Part shown: piece after piece, positions 9,733 to 22,214 of the stretch
Layout: each line of letters starts with the position of its first letter
Numbering within the stretch: the first letter of the stretch is position 1
Translations under genes and position numbers: made by a program
Notes under the pieces: generated by a model
Told to the model about the DNA's origin: nothing
The model's input: only the letters and a program-made list of their open reading frames with translations
The model's database searches: none
NCBI RefSeq assembly: GCF_011074885.1
Contig: NC_054690.1
Coordinates: 1,741,001-1,805,000, forward strand
Reading direction: 5' to 3'
From: Brettanomyces bruxellensis
Taxonomy: Eukaryota > Ascomycota > Pichiomycetes > Pichiales > Pichiaceae
Length of the DNA: 64,000 bases

Positions 9733-10028
9733 ATCATTTAGTTTGAAGCGCTGCTTTCATCTGATTGGCCTCCCTCACAAAAACAGATCACTCGTGAAAC
9801 GCAAAATGTGCGATAAAAGGGACAACAAGGGGATGAATGCTTTATGATAAGTGTATCCCGTTTTTGGTAAATTAGCTAGCTGCCTTTTGGTGCCTATTTC
9901 GTACGCTATATAAAACGCGAGCTTTCTCCCTCCAAAAAAAAAAAAATACTTCACCCGAATTCGCTACACAGGGGAAAAAAAAGGATTAGGTCAAACACTT
10001 ATTCATTTATCTATTTATACAAATCTGC

Positions 10029-11777
10029 TCAATATCTCATCCTTTCAGAGGCCTCCATACACAGCCATCCCAAAACAGGAACTAGGATATTGTCATTGAT
10101 AGACATATTACCCTCGAACACGGCAGTAACAATCGATGTTGTGAGAATTGCATATATGTTGAAGTCGTCCTCCTCGTATTTTTGATAAAAGCACAAACCA
10201 GCAACTGTGGAGAGGCAGAACACAAAAGAGCCCTCGATCGTTTTCGAACCCTCGGGCCAGTACAAAACACCAATCGCTTTACCCAACAAAGAGGCAAGAG
10301 AGTCGCCCAAGCCAAGACAAACCAAGCCAATCAAAGATGAGCCTCTGTTTTCGCAGTTGTTGAACCAAAGAGGAAGGGCAACACCCAAAACAAGATAGAC
10401 GTACGAAAAAACGTACGTGCCCCTTTTGTCCTTGTTGTCCTCGAATGGGAGAAGCAAGGAGCGGATCCAGGAGCCAAATGGAGGAATGCTATTGGCCCTA
10501 ACGATCTCGATAAGCGAGAAAATGCCAAATAAGCCGACCAAAGCCATTGAGCAGAGCTGTGGGTCGAGAACAATGGGGAGTGATAGGGCAAGGAAAATTG
10601 CAAAGTGCCAGATCTTTCTCCGCATGCCAAACGCAAACTTATTGCCGAAAGTGAGCACTGCAGGTGTGATTGTTAGGGAGGATGCGAGCCAGACTTTAAA
10701 GATGAAGCTTCTGGTCTCGCTCTCGGCGATAAAAGAGGAGAGCCATGCCCAAGGCTGCCTTCGGAGTGCCGGATAGAGGAATTTTGAAGACATGATGATA
10801 CCGTTTCCGAGAAAAACGGCATATATGACGAATAAAAGGGCTTTTGAGCGAATCGAGCCCGGCTTTTGTGCTTTGTAGAGGTCTTTGAGGCAGAGAGCCA
10901 AGAAAAGAGCCTCGCCAAACGAAATAGAAAGTGCTCTGAAGATGACAAGTGTAATATCTGCGGAATCATCGACCAAAAGAAGCAATGCAACCGAGAGATG
11001 CGACAGAAGCATTTTCTCAGTGAGTGAAATGGAGGAAGCGACAAACTTGTCCAATATGAGATACGTGGCAGCCAAAACAATTGGTGCCAAAACAATCTGG
11101 GTTCCTGTACAGTCACCACCTCCTGTTCCAAGCTGATAAACGGTGACATAACTGACAGCTACACGAACTGGAAGCTTCAAGTATGGAACCTGGGCTATGC
11201 AGGAAGCAACAACGGGCAACTTGGAAGGTGCAATTAGTAGTGTGACAGCAAGAGGGACGAAAACGGCGTATATGTACTCGAATTCCGGGAGTTGTGGTTT
11301 TTCGAGTGTCTTTATCTCACCTGCTTTTCCCTCCTTTTCGAGCTTTTCGGACTTTGCCGTGTAGTTTTTGTACGAATTATAGCAGACGACCAAAAGCTGC
11401 AAGAGGTTGGCACCCAAGGCCATTCCACCAACCACAACTGGCCACCATGGATCGTTTGTCTCCTTCTCGTCCTCTGAAACAAGCGCTGCTTGTTGATTGA
11501 AAAGGACAAAGATCAAGTTTCCAAGAAAGAAGACGCCCAAAAGCTGGATCACCTTCGGAATGGTCATCGAATCTGCTAGAATATCCATATAGTACGATAC
11601 GATGCCTCCCAAATTACCTTCGTTGGCATCCTCATCCTTTTCCTGCTCATCGTCTTTTTCACCATTCTGCTTCTCAAAGGAAGGTTCATCTTGATACACC
11701 AACTTTTTCCTACGTGACTTCTTTCCACGGTTGGCGATAACCATTCCAGATGGTTTCTTTCTGTCCTTGCGTGGCAT
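10029..11777 (-). CDS. SEC59: Dolichol kinase
   Basis: 582 aa ER membrane enzyme that phosphorylates dolichol with CTP, the last step in making dolichyl phosphate for N-glycosylation, O-mannosylation and GPI anchors. I start it at the ATG at 11775-11777; the frame is open further upstream but only from a GTG. The N terminus is a basic, disordered ~80 residues, then about a dozen hydrophobic segments follow. Family motifs near the C terminus: RKIWHF at about residue 390, then G-D-S-L-A-S-L-L-G-K followed by W-P-E-G-S-K-T-I-E-G-S, the CTP-binding signature. S. cerevisiae Sec59 is 519 aa; the extra length is the hydrophilic N terminus. Confidence 0.92.
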   Translation of the reverse strand: MPRKDRKKPSGMVIANRGKKSRRKKLVYQDEPSFEKQNGEKDDEQEKDEDANEGNLGGIVSYYMDILADSMTIPKVIQLLGVFFLGNLIFVLFNQQAALVSEDEKETNDPWWPVVVGGMALGANLLQLLVVCYNSYKNYTAKSEKLEKEGKAGEIKTLEKPQLPEFEYIYAVFVPLAVTLLIAPSKLPVVASCIAQVPYLKLPVRVAVSYVTVYQLGTGGGDCTGTQIVLAPIVLAATYLILDKFVASSISLTEKMLLSHLSVALLLLVDDSADITLVIFRALSISFGEALFLALCLKDLYKAQKPGSIRSKALLFVIYAVFLGNGIIMSSKFLYPALRRQPWAWLSSFIAESETRSFIFKVWLASSLTITPAVLTFGNKFAFGMRRKIWHFAIFLALSLPIVLDPQLCSMALVGLFGIFSLIEIVRANSIPPFGSWIRSLLLPFEDNKDKRGTYVFSYVYLVLGVALPLWFNNCENRGSSLIGLVCLGLGDSLASLLGKAIGVLYWPEGSKTIEGSFVFCLSTVAGLCFYQKYEEDDFNIYAILTTSIVTAVFEGNMSINDNILVPVLGWLCMEASERMRY

Positions 11778-12242
11778 GATGTGGGATTTCTGGTGAGCTT
11801 TTTGACTATGCTCTGCTTTTATTTGCGTTGGAGGTTTGTTCGATGTTCGTTTGATGTTCACGTAATGTTCATTCAGGTGTCAAAAAAATGGTCCCGCGCT
11901 TCTTTTTCAAATATTTCTTTTTTCAACAATCTCTTTTTTTACAGCTTTCTCCAACTTTTTTCTCCCATCTTTTTTGTTTTCCAGCATTATTATTGTAACC
12001 CAGGGAATGCCGGATAAAGGGCCATAGATCATACACCCTCACTAACTGTGCAAGCAATCACAATCACACGAGAGAAATCTTACGAGAGAAATCTTACGAA
12101 AGAAATCACACGAAATCACCCCAAATCACATATTTAAATTTACTGGTGTCATAACTACAGGCATTCGAACTAGAATATATGCTCTAATTCCGTACATTGC
12201 CTAAATCTCATCAAAAGCATCTTATATTAATCGACCCTTTCA
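11778..12242. other. Spacer between SEC59 and the PLP-protein gene
   Basis: Both flanking genes are on the minus strand, so this holds the SEC59 promoter and the 3' end of the next gene. T-rich on the plus strand near 11900-11990. A short direct repeat of a GAGAAATCTTAC-like unit lies at about 12071-12110. No gene seen. Confidence 0.45.
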
Positions 12243-13371
<1,129 letters not shown>

Positions 13372-16344
13372 TCAGAGCTCGTTCGAAAACAAGTCGCAAA
13401 AACTGGCCAATAATATTGCGGCAATCCCCGGCTTCGTGCACCGAATGGTCACGTGCAAAAGCGTATTGGTTTCAGCGTCCAAATCTATCCGCATTAGGCA
13501 GCCGGAATTTGCCGTGTGCATATTTAGAATCCCTGCACTTGCAATTGTGAAAGGAGTAGAAGCCACCTGGGCCAAATTGTTGAGTCCCAGTAAGCGGGTG
13601 AGCCGGCGGATCGCCTGGACATCCGTCGGATGCTGCAAGTGGACCGTTTTGTCGGCAGAACCGTCATCCTTCAGCACCTGGCCTATCTGAGACCATCTCA
13701 TTTGGAAAATGTCACTGGAGAGGGGAGCACCGGGACACAAAGTCTTGAATAAGGGAACAGGCAGCTTCAACTTCAAGCTGATCAACCCGCCGCTCATGAA
13801 GTTGATGCCCAGAGTAGGCAAGTCGGAGTCTGTGTACGGCATTCGAACCAATATGTCGACAAACTGCGTGGTCTTCGCACCTTGGGAAATTGTGCTTTGT
13901 GGATTTTGGATCACCGACAGTGTGTAAAGGCCGGCATCCTTGACCGTTTCCGGAACAGAGAACTTGCACAGGAGGCCGGAGATGGCCGACGGCGACTTGT
14001 TGGAGTAGGTGATGCTCAAATGCAAAGCGTACTTTGTTCTTTTCAGCCGGTAGACGATTCTGATCAGTGCATTCTCGAAGAAGATGCCCTGGTCGAACCG
14101 GCACAGCCTGTAGTACCCGTCTCTCCAGTTTGGTGACAAGACGGGGTGCTTGTGTCTGGAGGTGGCGGAAATATTCGTTTCACGAGAATCTGCGGGCTCT
14201 ATTCGGGATTTCGTCGGCCTTCTCGACGTTGGGGGCACCGGGGGTGTCTTCATGGGCGTTCTTGAGTGTGATGAGGACGAGGATGAGCCCGTGAGCGATG
14301 TGGAAATGAGCTTGGCCTCGGAAGTGAGGAGCAAGGAGCGGCTGCTGCCGTTTGGGAGCTGGTGCAACGAGTTTTTTAAGGATTTGTCTGCATTTTGGGC
14401 TTCATTTGGTGTGTTCAAATGCTGAATTTCGGCTTCCTTTGGCACAGGCACCTTGAAGCTTTGCTGGAGGGTGCTGACAGTGCCGAGTCTGCGGAGCAGG
14501 GGCGAGACTTTGGCTGCAAAGGGGGGCATGGCAACCACAATGTGGTCGAGGTAATAAGTGTGGTCGAGCCGGATCAATGCCGAATACTCGAGGGCCCTCT
14601 GCTGGATCTCGGAGTTGAACACGTTGGTCTCGCGCTGGAGGATCCTGGCAACGGCAGGCCGCACTTTTTCGCACTTGAAGTACATCTTGAAAAAGGCAGA
14701 GAGGAGAACTGCCCGCGTGGCCACCGAGGACTGCGAGTACCTTGCAGAGAGAAGCTGGAACTGCTCCGGGATCGGGGTTTTGGCCTGGATCTGGTCGCCG
14801 AACTCGCTGAGCACAAAGGCAGCAAGCTTGAGCATCGGCTGCGGGTACTTGTCGGCTTTCAGGCAACGGACAACGGCCCGGCACGCGGTCGGCTGAATGG
14901 AACGGTTATTGACGACTATCTGGGCCATGCGGTGCCAAACGTCCTCGTCGACGAAGTTGCCGGCAAGGGCAAGAAGCCGAAGGATGGTCACGACAAACCA
15001 GGAAGCGTCGGTTGCGTATTTTTCGGCCAAGAGTGCCACTTTCACGGCTACCTCGGACTTGATGGAAAATTCCGCAATCGCCAAGTACTCGAGCAGCTGC
15101 GTGCACACGTGCTCAATGTTCGTGCTGTTTGCAGCCATGTAAACCAAATCCAAGGCCCTCCTTCGGATGGACACGTCTCTGTCTCGCAGAAGTGTGAAAA
15201 TCAGGTCGAAATGCCGCGAGATCGCACCCACGCTCTCGCTGTCGCCCCTTGCCGCAATCTGCATCAGTGCACCCACCGCGAGGTACCTGGTGTTCACATC
15301 CGTGGACCGCAGAAGCGTGCACAACGTATCCGTGTCCAGAATCGAGCTTGACGGCGAGGTGTGAGGTGTGATGTGCGCACCGAGCGATAATGCTCCAAAC
15401 AGAATTGCACCTGACACCTTCCGGCACTCGGACGAGGACCCGGGGCCGCCGGAAGTCCGCAGAGACGAGGTTGTGGCAATCTTAAGCACCTCTTGAAGCC
15501 TTTCACGGTCTGCCGGCTCGATTTTTGCCGCCGAACTCGTGTCCGGGATCAGAATCTCAAGCAAATGCAACATCTTCACAACGGTCCAGGGGCACGGAAC
15601 TTCGTGGAAGTAGCAGTCACGTGGACAAACCCTCTGGACGACTATCTGGTGCAACTTGTCGATTATTAGCGTCGTGCACGACTGCGTGGCCTCGTGATCG
15701 AGCTTCGTGATTGTCTCGAGGAGCGGAACCGTTGCCAAGCACATGCCCGGGTCCTCCGACGTTACCAGCGGGATCGCATGCGTCACAATCTCCGGGTGCC
15801 TCGCCACAATTTCACCGTCTACTTGCACCAGCCGGTTCATCACGAGCACAGCCTTCTTTTTGACCGCGATGCCGAACTCTGGCGAGCACATCGCACTGTA
15901 GACGCGGTGCTCGTACCGCTCGGCGATCTCCGGCCGCCGGCAGCACAGGTCACAGAGTGCCTGCAAGGCCAGACACATGGCGTCGACGCGGGGCGACGCG
16001 AGGTCTGCGTCGATCGACCGCTCGACGAGGTCCCACTGCGACTCCGACACCTGGCCAATGTAGAAGTTTATCGCCAAGTAGCCGATTGCCTTTTCGCTGA
16101 ACGCGTCGGAACGCGTCAACTCGACCGCCTGGTCGAACCCGAACGTCAGCCGGTAGCCCATCAAGTACACGTAGAGAAGTTTGCATATGTATTTTTTCTT
16201 GTGGTAGCCGGAGAGGTTCAACTGCTGGAATTGCTTCTGTATATGGACGATTTCCCGCTGGATGATCCTTTTCTCCGCGTCCTCCTCCTTCGAGTTCCGG
16301 ATCTCCGTGATGAACTGGATGAGGCCTTTCATTTGTGGCGCCAT
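13372..16344 (-). CDS. APL3: AP-2 clathrin adaptor alpha subunit
   Basis: 990 aa large subunit of the AP-2 endocytic adaptor. The N-terminal helical trunk begins M-K-G-L-I-Q-F-I-T-E-I-R-N and continues with GYHKKKYICKLLYVYLMG, the alpha-adaptin pattern that distinguishes it from gamma. The alpha-specific W-containing motif Y-F-H-E-V-P-C-P-W-T-V-V-K lies near residue 240. A Ser/Pro-rich hinge (about 660-740) leads to a C-terminal appendage of about 240 residues. S. cerevisiae Apl3 is 1025 aa. Codons are more GC-rich (many CTC, CGC, GCC) than in neighbouring genes. The next two minus-strand genes are unrelated. Works with SLA1 and INP51, also in this window. Confidence 0.9.
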   Translation of the reverse strand: MAPQMKGLIQFITEIRNSKEEDAEKRIIQREIVHIQKQFQQLNLSGYHKKKYICKLLYVYLMGYRLTFGFDQAVELTRSDAFSEKAIGYLAINFYIGQVSESQWDLVERSIDADLASPRVDAMCLALQALCDLCCRRPEIAERYEHRVYSAMCSPEFGIAVKKKAVLVMNRLVQVDGEIVARHPEIVTHAIPLVTSEDPGMCLATVPLLETITKLDHEATQSCTTLIIDKLHQIVVQRVCPRDCYFHEVPCPWTVVKMLHLLEILIPDTSSAAKIEPADRERLQEVLKIATTSSLRTSGGPGSSSECRKVSGAILFGALSLGAHITPHTSPSSSILDTDTLCTLLRSTDVNTRYLAVGALMQIAARGDSESVGAISRHFDLIFTLLRDRDVSIRRRALDLVYMAANSTNIEHVCTQLLEYLAIAEFSIKSEVAVKVALLAEKYATDASWFVVTILRLLALAGNFVDEDVWHRMAQIVVNNRSIQPTACRAVVRCLKADKYPQPMLKLAAFVLSEFGDQIQAKTPIPEQFQLLSARYSQSSVATRAVLLSAFFKMYFKCEKVRPAVARILQRETNVFNSEIQQRALEYSALIRLDHTYYLDHIVVAMPPFAAKVSPLLRRLGTVSTLQQSFKVPVPKEAEIQHLNTPNEAQNADKSLKNSLHQLPNGSSRSLLLTSEAKLISTSLTGSSSSSSHSRTPMKTPPVPPTSRRPTKSRIEPADSRETNISATSRHKHPVLSPNWRDGYYRLCRFDQGIFFENALIRIVYRLKRTKYALHLSITYSNKSPSAISGLLCKFSVPETVKDAGLYTLSVIQNPQSTISQGAKTTQFVDILVRMPYTDSDLPTLGINFMSGGLISLKLKLPVPLFKTLCPGAPLSSDIFQMRWSQIGQVLKDDGSADKTVHLQHPTDVQAIRRLTRLLGLNNLAQVASTPFTIASAGILNMHTANSGCLMRIDLDAETNTLLHVTIRCTKPGIAAILLASFCDLFSNEL

Positions 16345-16730
16345 TGTGTGTTATCTTTGCAGGTACCGAAACCTAGATTCTCGACTCCAGGATGTGATTG
16401 GTGGTTTAGAGTGGAATTTCGACGTCTGCCAATTTCTACTAGGCGAACTTGAGCCGGGCTGGGTATTTGACAGATGTTGATGCGTGTTGTTCTAGAATAA
16501 TCTGTCGTCGTGTGTATAATGAGTGGGGAGGCATGGAAATGAAAGAAAATGAGCAATTGGAAAATGAAGAAAAAGTACGTGGACGCTAGGTGGAGCCGCG
16601 AGGATGCTAAATAAAGCCGCGAAAAAGTTTGGTAAAGCGTGAAATGGGGTTGCCAAATAGTGCCCGAATGCGGGAAGCTGGCAGCAGCAGAGAAGAAGTG
16701 GCTATTATCTATGTAAGAGTAGTTTCTTTA

Positions 16731-17222
16731 GATTCCAGGTATTCTAGGAATTTTCCTTTAATTATTGTAGATATTGTAGATATTCTAGGTATTACTTATT
16801 CTACTTATTCTACTTATTCTACTTATTCCAGGTATTCTAAGTCTTTTCTATGTAGGTATTTACCTTTAATTATTTTAATTATTCTAGATATGTCTATTCT
16901 AAGTATTTTAAGTATTCTATGTATTCCAAGTATTCTACGTATTCTATGTATTCCAAGTATCCTAAGTATTCTGAGTATTTTCTATGTATTTTCTGTGTAG
17001 GTATTTTCCTGTAGATATTCTACTTATTTTAGGTAATCTAGTCATTCCAGGCATTCTCTATGTATTCTTTATGTATGCATTCTACTTACTCTATGAGTAA
17101 TTCTAGGTGGTCTAGTTATTCTGGGCATTCTATCTATTCTACTTACTCTATATATTCTACTCTATTCTACTTACTCTATGCATTCTACTTTATTCTACTT
17201 ACTCTATTCATTCTATGTCTTC
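16731..17222. repeat. Degenerate TATTCTA minisatellite upstream of APL3
   Basis: About 490 bp made of imperfect 9-bp units such as TTATTCTAC and GTATTCTAA; four near-perfect TTATTCTAC copies stand at about 16797-16830. It lies between the APL3 promoter and the 3' end of the SKG6-like gene. The open frame across it (16629-17000) consists of Y/S/T/I repeats and is not a gene. The rest of 16345-17608 is plain AT-rich DNA. Confidence 0.8.
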
Positions 17223-17608
17223 TCTAACATATTCACACATCTCCCAACTTGTACTTATTTGCATAAACCAACACACAATCTTTCTCACGGTCAATGCAAT
17301 GTGGTTAGGAAATCATGTAGTACATACTACCCAGAAAACTAACAGGTGAGCATCTGTAATTTCTTATAATACAAAAGATAACGTCAAGCTCGAACAAAAA
17401 GATAAACAGAATCGGGCCGGTGAGCGTACCAAAGAAAAGAAAGCTAAACAAATATAACGAAAGAAATAAAACGAATGACGGAAGTGAAGCAAAAACAAAA
17501 ACAAAAACAAAAACGAAAACAATTCGATGACAATAATAAGAATGCAGAGATCAACAAACCGGCAGCACAGATAACACCGTTGCTTGCCTTTAAGAAGCAT
17601 CAGTTTGC

Positions 17609-20372
17609 TCATATTCCAACATTACCCGCCTGCGGACGGAATCCGGATGCTGGGCCAGGCTGGAAATCATCCATCTGGGGAGAAAACTGGGAAGCAGAAC
17701 GGTTCATGTTGGGCGAAGCCTTGCGAATCTGGTTCTCGAAGCTTCCAGGAGGCATGTAACGCTTCTTTCCGGTAATCTCGACTGGACTGTGGATCAACAT
17801 CGACTCGTCAATCTGGTGTGGGGATGGGTTTGACGGCGTTTGGCTCCATGGCATCTGCGACAGGTTAGGATTTATGTGTGGGGATGCTATGACACCTTTT
17901 TGGGGAAGTTTCTGCTTGTCGTTGAACTCGATGAAAGTCTCGAGGGTAGAATTTCTGTTGGAGAACTGGTGTGGTGACGGAAGCTTCTCGAGTTTCTTCT
18001 GTGGGATTCTTGGTGCCTGCATTTGCTGCTGCTGCATTTGCTGCTGCATTTGCTGCTGCGGTGCATATGCGTATCCCTGCGTCATCATCATCTGTTGCTG
18101 TTGTTGCTGTTGTTGCTGTTGCTGCTGCTGTTGCTGCTGCATCATCTTCACCTGCATCTTCTGCTCCTGCCGCTGCTGTTCCATCATGTACTGCATTTGC
18201 TGATGTGGATAGTACCCCTCGTTTGGGTTTGGGGTTGTGGCCGGGACATAAACCGATGAGCTGTAGCTTGCAGTGCTCATTCTGTTTTCTGGGTTTGTGT
18301 CAACGGTGAGAGCTGGTCTTTGGGGAGGATTGCTGGTAGTTTCATCGATAGTGGAAAGGTTTTGATTGGATTTATCATCAGATTGCTGATCATATTTATC
18401 ATCATATTGCTGATCATACTTACCAACAGACTGCTGATCATACTTCTGATACTTCTGATCGTCCTTCCCATATTTCTCACCTTCTGTTTCCCCATTAATG
18501 CCTTCATTAATGTCCCCCTTAACGTTCCTCTTGGAATCCAAATTCACATACTCCCCGTCACTCTCCTCGCCTTCCTTATTCGGAAACGCTATCTCCGGCA
18601 ATGGCGGAACATCCGCGCCTGTCGCATCGAACTTATACTCACTTCTCGAATTCCGCGACATAATCGAACTGTCACGTGAAAAGTAAACTTTGTACACAGA
18701 CTTCATCCGGTCGATCTGTTCCTCTTCCTCGGCATTCTCGGCATTCTTGCCGGCCTCCGACTCCGTTTCCTTGCCTCCAATCAACTGCTTTCGGCCAATC
18801 TGGCTCCGAACCCTCGCCGTCTTGCCAGCCGGTGCAAGGGTGTTGTCTTCTGGTGCAGAGGTGCGAGTTTCCGGTGTAAAGGTGTCCTCGCCAGCGTGCT
18901 CCCCGCCGGTCTCCCTCGACTCCTCGCAGTTTGTGTAGCCTTCCTGCTCAACGCTTACGTAAGGCACCCGCTTTCCCGCGTCCGGAACGTCGGGAGACGA
19001 CTCCACCGACTCATTTGGTGTTTGATACGTCATCTGTGACATTGACTGCATGGTATTTGTGCGGTCCACGTCACTGCTACCTATATCTGAGCTGTGGTAC
19101 TTGTCAGGAGAGTATTCTCCACTTGATGAAGTGTAAGTATCTGCTGTGGGGGCGACAGTGCCGTCGGGGTAGCCGAAATGTGCCGAATCGGGGCCCTCTT
19201 GGGCCGAAGACTGCGATTTTTGCACGTTACCCCGCCATCAACATCGTCCGGGCCGTACTGTGTGCCTGCCGGGGGTCCCCGTAGGCTGCCGGGGGTTTGT
19301 TCCGGCTACCGGGGTCCTGCTCGGCCGACTCCAAGGCTGGGGCGACGTTTCCGAGACCTCTGGCGGTGGCTCTGGCTGGAATTGAGATGCTGTATGTTGT
19401 TCTTTGTGCACTGGATGTGGTTTTTGAATGTGAGGTGTTTTCTTTATTTCCATCTTCTCTATTTCCTACATTTCCATCAATTCTATCTTCTCTATCTTTT
19501 GTATTTGCATCAATTCTATCTTCTTCATTTCCTTCATCTGTATCCCCTGCATTTCCATCTTCTCCACTCTCTTTCCCTCCATCTTTTCCATCTCCTTCAC
19601 TTCTACGCCCCTCCATCTCCCCTCGATTGCCTCTTCCTGTCTCGCCCCGCATGGCTAAACCCACATTCAAACTATCAGCACCCAAATCTGCCGACTTTCC
19701 CGAGTTTCCAGACACGTTTGACCTGGATGCAATCGACTGCATCACAGACGCACTCTCACTCTCCAATTTCCGCTCCGGCACTCTGTACCCACCGTAATCG
19801 CCCCCGAGCTGCCGCGAGAGCTCCTCAAGCGACCGCTTTGAGACGGTTTCTTCCGCATACGGAAGCACTATCGACTCGACTGGGTCGTGGTTGTGCAGTG
19901 TGCGTGGAAAACTCGTCTGCGACATATTTTCCGCGTGATTGTACATGTAGGACGGTGGAACCTTCTGGTTCATGTCATGTCCTGCCTCGTAAGCCTTGGA
20001 ATCACCAAACGGGTTCGTGGCGGCCTTTTGTGGAAGCTGGACAGACGAAGAATTCGCATATTTAAACGGATTCGCACCTGGCGTCCGATACCGGCCCTGA
20101 TCGCTGTCTTTATCCTCTATGATGTCCGGGAGAACGATGTTATCCCCGTTAAAGTCTGGGTCGTCATCCTCCAAGGCCTCTTTCTTGTTTTTCTTGTACG
20201 CACGCCAGACAAAGTAGCCCAAGATGACGCCAATGAAGAATACTGGCAAAATGACTGCCAAGCAGACCTCCCAGGCCGATGTGGACTCTCCAGTTGCACA
20301 AAGCTGTGAGTCCTTGTTGTCTTTCTTTGAGCAGTCCTTGTCTGTCCTCTTCACAAGTGCTGGTGGCGACAT
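17609..20372 (-). CDS. SKG6: SKG6/TOS2-type single-pass membrane protein, split by a +1 frameshift
   Basis: Two abutting reading frames, 20372-19227 (381 codons to TAA) and a frame running from 19237 to 17609, behave as one gene. They are offset by one base at a run of four G (plus-strand C at 19230-19233); with three G the frames join into 920 aa. The N terminus has a short lumenal part, a membrane helix (about residues 33-57), then a basic Y-K-K-N-K-K-E and the acidic D-D-D-P-D-F-N-G-D motif followed by V-L-P-D, the hallmark of the yeast Skg6/Tos2 family (bud-site, Cdc42-associated). The cytoplasmic tail is disordered, with a Gln run near 18087-18150. The frameshift may be an assembly error, an allele or programmed. 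Confidence 0.7.
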
Positions 20373-22214
20373 TTCTGGTGCTCTTTACTGCTTTTTTGCT
20401 TGTTGTTGATAAATCCAAACTTGCCAACTTCCGACTTCCGGAATGCTGAAATCGCACACGTGTACGCGGAACTGGGTCTCAAACGCAACCCGTGTATATC
20501 TCCTTGTTGTGCTGCTCAGCTTGTGTGTCTTTTGTTCTGAAAGCAGGTTGTATCTATAAGTACTTAAGACCACAATCTAGCAATCCACGGAATGTTGGAT
20601 TTACTGTAAATCCGCCCCCTAAAAAAAACGACTGATGCGATGCTCTTATGTTCCTCCTGCCTGCGCGTGTGGAAACTATACTGCTTTGTGGGTCGTGAAA
20701 AAAAGCTGAATCGCCGTTTGTTGCCTTTCTCTAAACTCGAAACTTGACGTGTATTGAATCAAGTGAACCAAATCGGATCACCAAACAGTAGCAGTGAAAA
20801 TGATCCGAGGATTTCACTATACACCCTCAAAAAGAAAATTTTTGGACCGCGAATTTCGCCAAACTCGCACCAATCATTTTGCCAGCTGGGAGTGACGAAT
20901 TAGGCTATCGATCGGCTAAAGAAAAACAAACACGCTTCTTTTTTCGGAACCCTACATGCATTGTTGTGCTGGGGATGAATGCATTTGCCCCTAGTTTCAG
21001 TTTCCCAGCCTCTATTTTTAGTCCCCGTAGAGGTCTGGCCAGTTTCCGCTACTTTATGCATAGTGAGGCAAAAAAAAATGTCTACATTGATATCTAAGCC
21101 AACATGCCAAGTTCTGGCTTGAAAATATGAATGCGAATAGAATCTAGGAGATAAGCCTGGAAATGTAATAATATGAGAAGTGATAATTGGAAAGGAGAAA
21201 GGAGAAAGGGAAAGCAAAAAATGTCAAAAATGCCAAATAAATACCATAAAATGTCAAAACATACTGGCCAAGAGGAGTCGGCTAGGGGAAGAGCTAAAAA
21301 GTAATAAAGAAATTAAAAATAGACCCAATGCTACAGTTGTGGGCCGGATAAAAGCAGGAAAGGAAATAAGGAAAGAACCCATCTGAATAATAATGAAGGA
21401 AGTTCTAAGAAAAACCAAACCTTAAAAAAGAAAATAAAATAAAAAATAAAAAAATAAAAAAATAAAAAAATAAAAAATAAAAAATAAAAAAATAAAAAAA
21501 TGCGAAGGGAAAAGATGGAAAAGAAAGATGGAAAAATAAGCAAATAAAGTGATCGATAAAAAAAGGGTAAAATAAGTAAATCCGTACTCTCATTTCATGC
21601 ATTGCCGAGATCTCCCTGAAAACACCTTCTATCGAATGGCACTCCCAGAAAAGCAAACCTACTACTAACAATCCATACTCTAACCTTAAAGTATGAAAAA
21701 AAATGTTCCAAAAAATTGACAACTGCCATTTAATGTAAGGACAGATCCCGGACAGCTCTGGTAAAAGACAAGAGCTGTGTACGTCACGATCTGATCCTCT
21801 GGCGTTACCGAATTAGCCTAATCTTGAGTTTTGTGGGTATGTAAAGGGGAAAAATGAGCGGTATTTATACTGCTGTAGCGAGGGGAAAATGGAAATTTTT
21901 TCAACTTAAAATTATTCCCATTTCATTGAAAAAGAATTAAGTACCGAAAAATGAGCAGGGCGAGCAGGGCTCACTAAGGGGAAAAAAAAGCGTAGCGTAA
22001 ATGTACGGATGTATGTATCGTCGATCGACCCGTCTAGCTCTCCTATCATTAGGAATGTTGGTGATATCGTAAAATTAGGTTCAGGGTCCTGCTCGAAATT
22101 ATATGGATGATCTGATCATGAAACAAACGCATGAACAAACCACAATTTAATTTGAAAAACGTCGAGCAACCGGCATTGCATTCGAGTCTCCTCAAAATTT
22201 AAGTCATCTTGAAG
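20373..22214. other. Long divergent intergenic region
   Basis: 1.84 kb between the SKG6-like gene and the kinase gene, both reading outward. It contains an AAATAAAA tract (listed separately) and a lone TACTAAC at about 21664, which I could not pair with a donor and exon. No tRNA or credible protein exon. Possible long upstream region of either gene. Confidence 0.4.
21424..21501. repeat. (AAAATAA)n tract
   Basis: About 78 bp of A-rich units of 7-8 bp, each with a single T. Sits mid-way in the divergent intergenic region. Confidence 0.8.

Noticed and set aside
16629..17000. 123-codon open frame upstream of APL3
   Set aside because: It is a translation of the TATTCTA minisatellite.
21664..21670. 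TACTAAC on the plus strand upstream of the kinase gene
   Set aside because: No suitable donor or coding exon; the kinase start at 22215 is already a good ATG.
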